Source of the DNA: Tupaia tana
Taxonomy: Eukaryota; Chordata; Mammalia; Scandentia; Tupaiidae
Direction: 5' to 3'
DNA length: 64,000 bases
Assembly (NCBI GenBank): GCA_026018925.1
Contig: JAKSZU010000026.1
Coordinates: forward strand, 15,925,127 to 15,989,126
Within the stretch, counting starts at the first letter, position 1, and the number at the start of each line of letters is the position of its first letter. Below are positions 1-9,097 of this stretch, one piece after another. The notes below the pieces were generated by a model. The model was not told the DNA's origin and made no database searches. It worked only from the letters and a program-made list of their open reading frames with translations. The position numbers were made by a program, and so were the translations under genes.

Positions 1-88
1 ATGGCCGTCACCCCTCGGGGGTGATTTCTCACTTTCCCTCTCACGATCTCTGTCTCTCTCTCTGCCGAGCGCATGCACCCTAAGGCAT
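1..88 (+). mobile_element. Type A SINE, 3' part (cut by window edge)
   Basis: The window opens inside the body just before the C-run/G-run palindrome. CT-rich blocks and a GAGCGCATGCACCCTA end follow. The head lies outside the window. Confidence 0.85.
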
Positions 89-114
89 GGCACGTAGTTA
101 GAAGCCAAGCAAAA

Positions 115-330
115 TGAATGATGAGGATTGAAGTAAGACCAAGGGTTATTTTTGGTGGTGGTGATGGGGATAACTTGGATGAGGAGAAGCATGTTTGGGA
201 TATTGCTAATGTTTTATATCTTAATCTGGGTGATAGTCATAACAATGTGTTCACTTTGCAAAAAGTAGATTGGTATACTTTTATGCACATTATATATACT
301 TAGATTTAAAGGTTCACTTTTAAAAAGTTA
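115..330 (+). mobile_element. Old L1 3'-end fragment
   Basis: The text around ATTGCTAATGTTTTATATC, then CTGGGTGATAGTCATAAC and TATACTTTTATGCACATTAT, follows the order of motifs familiar from the 3' end of old mammalian L1 (L1M/L1ME class). No reading frame remains. Family assignment is from memory and approximate. Confidence 0.55.
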
Positions 331-333
331 TGT

Positions 334-510
334 GGAGCCAGCAGGTGGTGTGGTGCTTAAGGTGCTGGACTTCCATATGGCCGACTACAGTTTGGGTCCC
401 GGACCTGGCAGCTTGCCTTCTCTCTTTCCCTACTTCTCTCTCTCTCTGCCTCTCTCTGATCAAATTAAATGATAATAAGAAGAAGAACAATAAGTAAAAT
501 AAAATAAAAT
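334..510 (+). mobile_element. Type B SINE
   Basis: Head GAGCCAGCAGGTGGTGTGG, short CT-rich body, TGATCAAATTAAAT junction and an AATAAAAT-rich tail. It abuts an opposite-strand SINE at its tail. Confidence 0.85.
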
Positions 511-700
511 ATTTTTTTAGAGAGAGATTTTTGCTATAGGGTGCACGCACATGCCAGAGAGACAGAGAGACAGAAAGTGAGAAATCACCCTCCGGGAGGA
601 TGGCCATGCCACAATCCCTTCTCCTGTATTCTCATGCACTGCAGAGTCAGCCATGTGGGATCCAGCTGCCTTAATCACCACACCATTGGCTGGCCCCAGA
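511..700 (-). mobile_element. Type A SINE with internal deletion
   Basis: Reverse-strand copy. The body starts at AGAGATTTTTGCTATAGGG, but after the CTCCTGTATTCTCATGCA part it jumps to a diverged head (CAGCCATGTGGGATCCAGC), so the segment holding the GGGCGCGTG arm and B-box flank is lost. Confidence 0.75.
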
Positions 701-851
701 AGATATCATTAAAGAAAAATAAAACTTTTTAAAAACCATAAGCACTCTGACTCTTCTCAAACATATGCTGAAGGCTTGAATGAGGCCCAAAAATAATATA
801 GCATAGAACCAGGATGCACAGATGTTTTCAGTGGGAGGACAAATAGTTGAC

Positions 852-1145
852 CCTGTCTCTGTGGCGCAGTTGATAGCATGCAAGAGTGCAGAACTGGAAG
901 CCACAGGTCGACCACAGTTTGAGTCCCAGATATGGTTGGTCTGAAAACATACCAGGTATGTGTCATGTGTGCCCAAGGTCCTGAGGGGAGAATGGAGGAG
1001 AAGGGATTGCGGTGTGACCATCCCCTCTGGGGATTTCTCGGTTTCTGTCCCTATTTCTCTCTCTCTCTCTCTCTCTCTCTCGCAAAAACCCGCATCCTAT
1101 AGCAAAAAATCTCTGTTAAAAAACAAACAAACAAACAAACAAACC
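852..1145 (+). mobile_element. Type A SINE with unusual tRNA-like head
   Basis: The body is type A (GGAGAATGGAGGAGAAGGGA, CT blocks, CCTATAGCAAAAAA, (AAAC)n tail). The head reads CTCTGTGGCGCAGTTGATAG, closer to a tRNA-Arg-like 5' half than to the usual CCAGCAG head. See findings. Confidence 0.75.
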
Positions 1146-1149
1146 TGAT

Positions 1150-1287
1150 TGTTTAGATTACACAAGCAATATATATCTTTTGTAACAATTTGAACAACAA
1201 AAGAGTATCTAAAACAAAATGAATAGTCTCTCCACCCCTCTCCAGTCCAATTCCCTGATGCAATTGCTGTTAAGAATTTGATAAAAT
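1150..1287 (-). mobile_element. Old L1 3'-UTR fragment, part 1
   Basis: The order of motifs (ACAATTTGAACAACA, CCAGTCCAATTCCCTGATG) resembles the reverse complement of old L1 3' UTRs. It continues after the SINE at 1288-1571. Confidence 0.45.
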
Positions 1288-1571
1288 AGGACCAGCAGAT
1301 GATGTATCAGTTATGTCACTGGGCTTATGTCACATGGTTGGCCACGGTTAGAGTCTGGACCCGGTGATTTGAAACTCATGTGGCTTGAAATTCTCGCCAG
1401 GTGCATGTGCATGCATACCCACGATCCTAGGGGGAAAATGGAGAAGAAAGGATTGCAGCATGGCCATCCCCCCTGGAGGGTGATTTCTCACTTTCCCTCT
1501 CATTGCGTCTGTCTCTCTGTCTCTCTCTGGCCCTAAGGCAAAAACCTCAACAACAACAACAACAAAAAAAG
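1288..1571 (+). mobile_element. Type A SINE inside L1
   Basis: Head GGACCAGCAGATGATGTATC, a duplicated GTGGCTTGAAA-like stretch in the body, AAACCTCAACAACAAC tail. TSD is near ATTTGATAAAAT on the left and ATTTTGATAAAAT on the right. Confidence 0.85.
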
Positions 1572-2145
1572 ATTTTGATAAAATGTTTCCTTACCATTTT
1601 GTTGATTCATAAAAACATACATAGACACTCTCAGGGTTTAGCTTCTTTTTCTTTCTTTTTTTCTGAATAAAAATGGAATCACACTTGCGTTTTTCCATTT
1701 AACAAGGTGTTGCAAGCTTTATCTCCCAGTCAGTATATACTGATTTTAAAAATATGTATTATTTAACTTTATTTGTTACTGTTATTTTTTAATTCGACAA
1801 GAGAAGGAGAACAACAGAGAGAAAAAGTAAGAGAGCAAGCCGCCAGGTCTGAGACTCGAACCATGGTCAGGCATGTGGGAGTCTGGTACCTTAACCACCA
1901 TGCCACCTGCCAGCTCCTACTGATTTGTTTCATAATTTTGAATAGCAGTGCTGTATTCCTTCATGTAAATATATCATGATTTATTCAACCATTTTCTTAT
2001 TAATGTTCATTCATACTATTTCCTGGTTTTGTGTTTTTGTTTTTTTATATGTTTATATTTTCCTACACTGGTATAGCTACTTTTGGTGGATATAGTCCCA
2101 GAAGTGGGAGTGTTGGGCCACAGTTCAAATGATCAAAAATACAGT
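1572..2145 (-). mobile_element. Old L1 3'-UTR fragment, part 2
   Basis: Contains AAAAATGGAATCACACTT, TTCATGTAAATATATCATG, TTTATTCAACCATTTTCTTA and CAGAAGTGGGAGTGTTGGG in the order seen in reverse-strand L1 3' UTRs. Interrupted by the B SINE at 1752-1918. Confidence 0.6.
1752..1918 (-). mobile_element. Type B SINE inside L1
   Basis: Reverse-strand B copy: AATTCGACAAGAGAAGGAG through GAGACTCGAACCATGG (B box) to CCACCTGCCAGCTCC. ACTGATTT flanks it on both sides as TSD. Confidence 0.85.
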
Positions 2146-2416
2146 TGGGACAAGCAGACGGCAAAATGGTTACATCGCTGGACTCCCACGTAGTCAACCA
2201 TCATTCGAGTCCCAGACCCAGTGGCTTACAACTCACGCCAGGCGCGTGCATGCGCGTGCCCAAAATCCCAAGAGAAGAACGAATGGAGGAGAAGGGATTA
2301 CGGTGTGGCCGTCCTCCCTGGGGGAGGAGATTTCTTGCTTGTTTTCTCTCTGTCTCTCTAGCAAGTGCATGTGCCCTATAGCAAAAATCTCTCTTAAAAA
2401 CAACAACAAAAAAACC
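2146..2416 (+). mobile_element. Type A SINE inside L1
   Basis: Head GGGACAAGCAGACGGCAAAA, B-box region CATTCGAGTCCCAG, full body and CCTATAGCAAAAATCTCTC end with (AAC)n tail. It splits the L1 3' UTR that resumes at 2420. Confidence 0.9.
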
Positions 2417-2866
2417 AGCAGTTGACTTTCCATGGTATTATAATAATTTATAGGCCTCCCCCGATAGTGCTGGAGAGAAGGGGATTTCTTACACCCTCGC
2501 TGGCTCTGGATGTTACACATATTTTCCATTTTCACCAATCTGATGGGTAAAAAATAGTATCTCATTGTTCTCATTTGCATTTTCCTGACAAGTGGAGCTG
2601 AGCATCTTTTCATATGTTTATTGGCCATTTGCATTTTTGCTTCTGTGAATTCTACAGCCTTGCCCTCCTTTCCACTGGGTTATTGGTCTTTTTCTTATTA
2701 ATTCGGATCATTTGACAGGTTGAGGATATTAACCCTTTATTCATTACGTGGTTGCAAATATTTTGTTTGTTTATGGGTGCTGTACCAATAAGTCTGCTTT
2801 GGGTTCAAAAGAAAAAATAAAATAAAATCAAGTTTCTGTCCCAGTTCTTGGAGACTTTAAAACTTG

Positions 2867-2868
<2 letters not shown>
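2417..2868 (-). mobile_element. Old L1 3'-UTR fragment, part 3
   Basis: Motifs such as CTGATGGGTAAAAAATAGTA, TCTCATTGTTCTCATTTGCA, TTATTGGCCATTTGCA and GGTCTTTTTCTTATTAATTC match the well-known reverse-strand L1 3'-UTR order. With the two preceding pieces this makes one L1 insertion broken by three SINEs. Confidence 0.65.
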
Positions 2869-2869
<1 letters not shown>

Positions 2870-2900
<31 letters not shown>

Positions 2901-3149
2901 GACGGTTTTTTGCTATAGGGCGCGTGCATTCACCAGAAAGACAGAGAGAGACAGAGAGACAGAAAGCGAGAAATCACCCCCTGGGGGGATGGCCATGCTG
3001 CAATCCCTTCTCCTCCATTCTCCTCTCGGGATCTTGGGCATGCACGCACACGCACCCAGCATAAGTTTAAGCCACCGGGTCCAGGACTCAAACCGCGGTC
3101 GGCTACATGGGAGTTCAGTGACATAGCCATTACGCTAACTGCTGGTCCC
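2870..3149 (-). mobile_element. Type A SINE
   Basis: Poly-T of about 30 nt, then TTTTTTGCTATAGGGCGCGT through to GCTAACTGCTGGTCCC. Full length with few differences from other young copies. Confidence 0.92.
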
Positions 3150-3205
3150 GCTTTTTCATTTTTATCAGAATCTAAGCTGTGAAAAGTTATATATATGAGG
3201 CTTTG

Positions 3206-3450
3206 TTTTTTTTTTTATTTTAAGAGATTTTTGCTTTCACACTCTCCAGAGAGACAGTGAGACAGAAAGTAATCAATTCTGAGGGAGATGGCCACAACAC
3301 AATCCCTTCTCCTCCATTCTCCTCTTGGGATTTTGGGTACGCATGCACATGTGCCTGGCATGAGTTTCCAGCTGCCAGGTCCAGGACTAGAAACATGGTG
3401 GGACACATAAGAGTCCAGCATCCTAACTAGTACACTACCTACTGGTCCCG
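3206..3450 (-). mobile_element. Type A SINE, shortened
   Basis: Reverse copy lacking the CTATAGGGCGCGTGCGC part of the 3' end. GAGGCTTT lies on both sides as a short TSD. Confidence 0.8.
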
Positions 3451-3477
3451 AGGCTTTATTTAAAACAATGGTTCTCA

Positions 3478-3748
3478 GAGCCAGTGGGTGTCATGGTGCT
3501 TAAGGCGTTGGACTCCCATATGGCCAACTAGGGTTTGAACATAGCAGCTTGAAAATCACACTGAGCATGTGTGCATGCATGCCCTAAATCCCAAGAGAAT
3601 GGAGAAGGGATTACGGCATGGGCATCCCTCCCCCACCTCCCCCCGGGGGTTTAGTTTCTCACTTTTGTTCTCTCTTTTTCTCTCCTGCAAGTATATGCAT
3701 CCAATGGCAAAAACTAAGAAAGAAAGAACAACAACAAAAAAAAAGTGG
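3478..3748 (+). mobile_element. Type A SINE, diverged
   Basis: Head GAGCCAGTGGGTGTCATGG and a deleted stretch at the B box (GGTTTGAACATAGCAG). TSD TGGTTCTCA on both sides. Confidence 0.8.
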
Positions 3749-3749
3749 T

Positions 3750-4330
3750 TCTCAAATATATCCAATTTTAAGTACCAGAGCTTTTTCCCCCAACACCAGT
3801 TCTTATGTGGATAAAGGAGAAAGTGGGCTAGCCCCCAAAGCACGTGGTTAAGTATCATTGCATAGGGAACTGGATCCCACGTGGCCAACCCCAGCTAGAA
3901 TCCCAGCTCCAGCTGCTTGAAAAACACCCAAGACCCATGTTCATGTGAGCCCAAAATCCTATTGAGTTAGAGAAATGGCAAAAAGAGATTGTGGCCTGTC
4001 CATGGGATCTCTCTCTCTCTCTCTTTTTTGCAAGTGTACACACACTCTTGCAAAGAAAAAAAAAAGTAATCGCCAGTTATGAAAAATTACAACAGTTTAA
4101 CTGGGGTTGGAGGCCTGAACTCTCGTTGCCAAAGGTATCTTCATCTTTCTTAAGAAGCCTCTACGACTCTCTGAGAACTTTGGTGCTCCATGGAACCTAG
4201 TTTGAACATTGTTGATCTAAACCTCTACAGTCTCTCCGTGTAGTTAATCACAGTTTTCTACAGTGTACTCCATAAATATTAAGTAGAATATTTTTAAAGA
4301 TTTATTTATTTAATTTGTTATTAATTGTTT
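3750..4330. other. Diverged repeat remnants, no gene
   Basis: Contains an old-A SINE (listed next). Between 4090 and 4220 a CTCTGAGAACTTTGGTGC and CCATGGAACCTAGTTTGA pair resembles the end of an old hAT-type element. No coding signal is seen. Confidence 0.35.
3829..4068 (+). mobile_element. Old A SINE
   Basis: Head GGATCCCACGTGGCCAACC, CTTGAAAAACACCCAAGACC body, CT repeat, CTTGCAAAGAAAAAAAAAA end. Strongly diverged and lacks the clean palindrome. Confidence 0.65.
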
Positions 4331-4608
4331 TTTCTTTTTCTTTTTCTTTTTTTTTTTTTGAGAGATTTTTGCTATAGGGCATGTGCGCTCGCCAGACAGA
4401 CAGAGAGAGACATAGAGACAGAAAGCGAGAAATCACCCCCCAGGGGGGATGGTCACGCCACAGTCCCTTCTCCTCCATTCTCCTCTCGGGATTTTGGGCA
4501 CGCACGCACACGCGCCTGGTGTGAGTTTAAGCCACCGGGTCCAGGACTCGAACCACGGTCGACTACGTGGGAGTCCAGCGACATAGCCATTATGCTAACT
4601 GCTGGTCC
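4330..4608 (-). mobile_element. Type A SINE
   Basis: T-rich start with TTTTTC repeats, then GAGATTTTTGCTATAGGGCA through AACTGCTGGTCCC. First of three same-strand SINEs in tandem up to 5008. Confidence 0.9.
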
Positions 4609-4611
4609 CTT

Positions 4612-4861
4612 ATTATTTTTTTTTTTTTTTGAGAGAAATTTTTGCTATAGGGAATGTGTCCAGAGAGAGAGGAAGTAAGAAACCCCCCCCACCAGGGGGA
4701 TGATGATGCCACAATCCCTTCTCTTCCATTCTCTGCTTGGGATTTTGGGCATGCACACACTGACACCCAGTGTGAGTTTCAAGCTCCCGGGTCCAGGACG
4801 TGAACTACAGTTGGCCATGTGGGAGTCCAGCACCTTAACCACTATGCCACCTGCTGGCCCC
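4612..4861 (-). mobile_element. Type A SINE, diverged 3' end
   Basis: GAGAGAAATTTTTGCTATAG start, shortened at the arm near 4655 (GGAATGTGTCCAGAGAG), head ends CCACCTGCTGGCCCC. Confidence 0.85.
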
Positions 4862-4865
4862 ATTA

Positions 4866-5008
4866 GTATTATTTTTCAATTTGACCGGAGAGAGAAAGAG
4901 AGAGAGAGAGAGAAAGGAAAAGTGAGAAAGGAAGCTACCAGGCTTGGGACTGGAATGGTTGGCCATGTGGGAGTCCAGCGCCTCAATGCCATGCCACCTG
5001 CCAGCCCC
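4866..5008 (-). mobile_element. Type B SINE
   Basis: CAATTTGACCGGAGAGAGA start, purine block, degraded B box (GGGACTGGAATGGTTGG), CCACCTGCCAGCCCC end. Confidence 0.85.
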
Positions 5009-5356
5009 TATGTAGGATATTAACAAGATTGTTCAATAGCCTGCCAAAAAGGCATGCCTTCCCTTTTCAGACTGGATACACTTTGATTCTTTTGAGATAA
5101 AAAAGGTAGTGTACCAAGAGACAGGAACTGGACAAAGAGAAATAATGCCCTTCATTCTCTTCACATGTAGTGCCAGTTACACAGACGCCATTGCCCTTCC
5201 TGCTCGGCCTCTGCTGAGGGTGTGACTCCTTCATTTCATGGTCATGCCTGTAGGTCACTGCAAGGTCTTATCTGATGTCCATAGAGATGGCTGACAAAGA
5301 GCAACGAACACTAACTCCTTGTATTGTCTCTGGGGCAGAAAATATGGTGCCATCCA
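5009..5356. other. Unassigned sequence, no gene
   Basis: Apparently unique intergenic or intronic DNA. Reading frames are short and have no recognisable family. Confidence 0.4.
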
Positions 5357-5618
5357 GGACCAGCAGATGGCGTAATCGTTATGTGGCTAGACTCCCATGT
5401 AGTCGCCCACAGTTCAAGTCCCAGACCTGGCAGCTTAAAACTCACACCAGGTGCATGCGTGTGTGTGCCCAAGATCCCGAGAGCAGAAAGGAAGAGAGGG
5501 GATTGTGGCATGACCATCCCCCACTGGGGGGTGATTTCTCACTTTCTGTCTGATTCTCTGGCAAGTGCATGTACCCTACTGCAAAAATCTTTCTCTTTAC
5601 AAAGAAAGAAAAAGAAAT
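5357..5618 (+). mobile_element. Type A SINE
   Basis: Head GGACCAGCAGATGGCGTAAT; body missing one CT block; CTACTGCAAAAATCTTTCTC end. TSD TGGTGCCATCCA against TGGTGACATCCA. Confidence 0.9.
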
Positions 5619-5633
5619 TGTGGTGACATCCAA

Positions 5634-6213
5634 TTATACCTGTGTTTTGCCTTATTTGGAATTTGAGATGACAACTTTCCTTCCTTAATCTCCCCTTCTC
5701 TCTCTCTCTTTTTGTTTTAGTCACACCTATAAAAAAAGAGCAAGCATGAAGGGTTTTAAGCAAAGGTGCCTTGGGCAGGAAATTTGCAGATCTTACCTTG
5801 TTTCCTTCCTAGGTCCTTTTCAGGAAATGACCAAGGAAAGAGATTTCAGTATATCTGAGTTAAGAATAGCAGAGTCTGTTATCCCCATCCATTCTCATGA
5901 GAAAGGAAAACGCAACACGGTGGGATCAGTGGATCTGGGTCCCGTTTGGAGACTATCTCTAGATTCTTGCACAAAAGTGGTCAAAGAAGCTTGGGAAATG
6001 TTGGGTCTCCCTACTGCAGGACTTCTCAGAGTCTTTAAAGTGCTGGTGTTTACTGTGTCATCCCAAGAGGAGGATTTAAGTAGGGTTTTCATCTTTTCTC
6101 AGTCATAGAACCACTGGAGGGCAGACACTCTTCAAGACTGAGATTCCATGGTCCACTCTTTAGGAAAAGCTAGTCTAGATAATCTCACATTTCCCTTAGA
6201 TAAAACCAGACCC
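5634..6213. other. Unassigned sequence, no gene
   Basis: A 120-codon open frame (5746-6108) starts in it but resembles no family I know. CAGGACTTCTCAGAGTC near 6020 and GAACCACTGGAGGGC near 6110 suggest an old hAT-type element, so the frame is probably chance. Confidence 0.35.
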
Positions 6214-6370
6214 AGGCCAGCAGAGGACATGGAGGTTAAAGCAGCCAGGTCCCACATGTTGAGCGATTCAAGTCCTGGACCCGTCGGCTTGAAAACCATA
6301 CTGTGCATGACCAAAATCCTGAGAGGAGGATGAAGGAGAAGAGATTGTTGTGTGGTTATGTCCCCTGGGC

Positions 6371-6407
<37 letters not shown>

Positions 6408-6449
6408 ATTTCTCACTTTGTCTCTGGAGTGCACACATTTCCTATAGCA

Positions 6450-6492
<43 letters not shown>
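6214..6492 (+). mobile_element. Type A SINE with GT expansion
   Basis: Diverged head GGCCAGCAGAGGACATGG and body. The G-run after the palindrome has grown into (GT)16 at 6373-6404. Ends TTTCCTATAGCACACACACA plus a long A run. Confidence 0.8.
6373..6404. repeat. (GT)n microsatellite
   Basis: Uninterrupted GT dinucleotides inside the SINE at 6214-6492. Confidence 0.95.
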
Positions 6493-6493
<1 letters not shown>

Positions 6494-6906
6494 TGAGGGG
6501 GCAAAACAAAACAAAAAGAGAATTGCAGCTTTAATTCTGTGTTTTGGCTACTTGTCGGTTTGCATGTGTTTAACCTTCCTGAACCTGAACTGAAGGATGT
6601 TATCAAGAACTCATTGTACAAACCTGCTATCATTTTTTATCACAGGAAGGCTGCAATGAAATTATAACCAACAGAGAAAACAAAACAAAACATCTTTTTA
6701 TAGCTTGTTACAAACAGAAGTTGTACTTTCCCAAGCAATTGGTTCGTTTATATCTAACTGTGAATTTTGTTAACTGATTAGATTTCTCTCTTCACCCTTT
6801 CTATCAGGATGCTTAAATGATATTTTGGGGCCACTGCCAATGATGGTATGGAACCCTGTGGTATTTATTTGGGGTACAGTGCGCATGTGTGTCTTTAAGT
6901 TTTATG

Positions 6907-6910
<4 letters not shown>
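6493..6910. other. Unassigned AT-rich sequence
   Basis: No lineage SINE, no recognised repeat and no convincing frame. Confidence 0.4.
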
Positions 6911-6938
<28 letters not shown>

Positions 6939-7186
6939 TTTAGAGAGATTTTTTATGATAGGATGCGTGCACTCACCAGAGAGACAGAGGGACAGAAAGC
7001 AAGAAATCATACCCCCTCCTGTAGAGATGGCCATACCACAATCCCTTCTCCTTCATTCTCCTCTTGGGATTTTAGGCCCGCATGCACACGCGCCCAGTGT
7101 GTTTTAAGCTACCTGGTCCAGGACTTGAACCACAGTCAACTATGTGGGAGTCCAGCAACATATCCATTATGCCATCTGCTGGTCCC
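6911..7186 (-). mobile_element. Type A SINE with (TTA)n tail
   Basis: The tail has become (TTA)n at about 6911-6940. Body GAGATTTTTTATGATAGGAT through CATCTGCTGGTCCC. It directly abuts a B SINE. Confidence 0.9.
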
Positions 7187-7326
7187 AACTATTATTATTT
7201 TTTAGTTTGACGGGAGAGAGAAAGGGAAAGGGAAAGTGAGAAAGCAAGTTGCCAAATCTGGGATGCAAACCATGGTCAATCACGTGGGAGTCCAGCACCT
7301 TAACCCGCATGCCACCTGCCAACCCC
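7187..7326 (-). mobile_element. Type B SINE
   Basis: TTTAGTTTGACGGGAGAGAG start, GGGATGCAAACCATGG at the B box, CCACCTGCCAACCCC end. Confidence 0.85.
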
Positions 7327-7358
7327 TAGGTATCAGTCTTATCCTTTATTGTAATATA

Positions 7359-7712
7359 GTGGGTTGTCAGAAACGTCATGACGTATGGAACCAGCAGTTA
7401 GCATAATGGCTATGTCACTGGACTCCCATGTCGGCAACCACGGTTCGCGTCCTGGACCCAGTGGCTTAAACTCACGCTGGGTGCGTGTGTGTGCATGCCC
7501 AAGATCCCAAGAGGAGAATGGAGGAGAAATGATTGCGGTGTGGCCATCCCCCCGGGGGGGGGGGGTGATTTCTCACTTTCTGTCTCTCTGTCTCTCTCTG
7601 TCTTTCTGGTGAGTACACATGCCCTATAGCAAAAACCTCTCCCCCCCAAAAAAAAGAAAAAGAAATAAAGAAAAGTCATGACATATATATCGTAACTTTT
7701 CCAATGACCCAG
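7359..7712. mobile_element. Mariner-like MITE split by a SINE
   Basis: Left end GTGGGTTGTCAGAAACGTCA follows a TA. Right end TAACTTTTCCAATGACCCAG precedes a TA (7713-7714). Without the SINE it is about 53 bp plus a 16-bp duplication. The ends match, in diverged form, the intact element at 30097-30166. Confidence 0.7.
7387..7670 (+). mobile_element. Type A SINE nested in the MITE
   Basis: Head GGAACCAGCAGTTAGCATAA, G-run of 11 after the palindrome, CCTATAGCAAAAACCTCTC end. TSD of 16 bp (7371-7386 and 7671-7686) with two differences; the TSD is MITE sequence. Confidence 0.9.
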
Positions 7713-7714
7713 TA

Positions 7715-8005
7715 TTTTCCTACCTTTATTTATGTTTCATTTCTACTTGTATTTTACATTTTTAAACTTCGTTTTATTGAGATAAGTATATAAGCCCCCT
7801 TCTAATTCTTTCCTGGACCATGTGAAGCATGTGATACATAATGCATGCATAATAAAATACATACATACATATTCCAACTAGCGTATGTTAAAATGCTTAC
7901 TCATGTCTAAGACTCGTGCTAGGGCCCTGGGGAAATAGAATGTACAAGCTATAGTCTTTATTTTCATTTTATTTTACTTTAATGGGAGAGGTGAAGAGAG
8001 AGAGA
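7715..8005. other. Unassigned AT-rich sequence
   Basis: Contains TTTTATTGAGATAAGTATA, of a type seen in old L1 3' ends, and a short (ATAC)n. No gene. Confidence 0.35.
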
Positions 8006-8019
8006 GAGAAAGGTTTTTT

Positions 8020-8301
8020 GTTTTGTTTTGTTTTGTTTTTCTTTTTTTTGGAGAGGTTTTTGCTATAGGGCGTGTGCGCTCGCCAGACAGAGAGAGAGAG
8101 ACAGAGAGACAGAAAGCAGGAAATCACCCCCCAGGGGGGATGGCCACGCCGCAATCCCTTCTCCTCCATTCTCCTCTCGGGATCTTGGGCACGCACGCAC
8201 ACGCACCCGGCGTGAGTTTAAGCCGCCGGGTCCGGGACTCGAACCGCGGTCGACTACGTGGGAGTCCAGCGACATAGCCATTACGCTAACTGCTGGTCCC
8301 T
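8020..8301 (-). mobile_element. Type A SINE, young
   Basis: (TTTTG)n tail, GGTTTTTGCTATAGGGCGTG start, intact B box (GGGACTCGAACCGCGG), GCTAACTGCTGGTCCC end. TSD GAGAAAGGTTTTTT at 8006-8019 and 8302-8315 is identical; the target was the T-rich tail of the 7SL-like relic that follows. Confidence 0.95.
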
Positions 8302-8316
8302 GAGAAAGGTTTTTTT

Positions 8317-8392
8317 GAGTCTCGCTGTTGCAGTCCTCTGCCCCAGCCTCCCAGTTAGCTAGGCTCACAGGCACACACCACCACATCTGGCC
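8317..8392 (-). mobile_element. Probable 7SL-derived SINE monomer relic
   Basis: On the minus strand it reads GGCCAGATGTGGTGGTGTGT, then GCCTGTGAGCCTAGCTA, then GGGAGGCTGGGGCAGAGGA, and closes with AACAGCGAGACTC and an A run. This is the order of motifs of 7SL/Alu/B1-type elements (promoter half, CCCAGCTA, GGGAGGCTGAGGCAG, GAGACTC end) with the middle deleted. No other such copy was seen in the window. Confidence 0.65.
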
Positions 8393-8585
8393 TTTCCAGG
8401 CTAGTCTGGGAGCCACACCTGGGCCTCCTGTGTGGCCCTGTCCCCAGGCGGTAGCACCTTACAGCTTGTACCATCACAGCAGGAACTGTGGTCCCTGTTT
8501 CTGAAGGACCTCAGCTCTGCTGGTGACTGCCATAATCAACAGGCATACATGATCACCACAATGTTGTGTGTTAAGAAGAACACGG

Positions 8586-8897
8586 GGGGACCAGCAGATG
8601 GCGTAATGGTTACATTGCCGGACTCCCATGTGGTTGACTGTGGTTTGAGTCCCGGACCTGGCGGCTTAAACTCATGCCAGGTGCGTGTGCGTGCGTGCTC
8701 AAGATCCTGAGAGGCGAATGGAGGAGAAGGGATTGCGTGTGGCCATCTCCCCTGGGGGGTGATTTTGATCTCTCACTTTCTGTCTATCTGTCTTTCTCTG
8801 TTTTTTTTTTTTTTTTTTTTTTTTTTTTTCCAGTGAGCGCATGTGCCCCGTAGCAAAAACCTCTCCAAACAAAACAAAACAATACAATCCTTTAAAA
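8586..8897 (+). mobile_element. Type A SINE with internal T run
   Basis: Head GGGACCAGCAGATGGCGTAA, full body. The CT block is replaced by about 29 T (8802-8830) before CCAGTGAGCGCATGTGCCCC and the AAAAC-rich tail. Confidence 0.9.
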
Positions 8898-8907
8898 AAG
8901 AACACAG

Positions 8908-9087
8908 GGGACCAGCAGGTGGTGTGGTGGGTAAGGGCGCTAGACTCCCACATGGCTGACTACGATGCAAGTCCCGGACCTGGTAGCTTGCTTTCTCACT
9001 TTCCCGCTCTCTTTCTCTGGTCAAATTAAAATAAATGAATGAATAAATACAATTTAAAAAAATAATTATTTTAAAAAGAAAAAAAAA
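8908..9087 (+). mobile_element. Type B SINE
   Basis: Head GGACCAGCAGGTGGTGTGG, short CT body, TCTGGTCAAATTAAAATAAA end and mixed A-rich tail. Confidence 0.9.
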
Positions 9088-9097
9088 AAGAACACAG

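Larger units (their letters stand above)
8576..9097. repeat. Insertion site used twice (three TSD copies)
   Basis: AAGAACAC plus RG occurs at 8576-8585, 8898-8907 and 9088-9097, bracketing a type A SINE and then a type B SINE. Confidence 0.8.
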
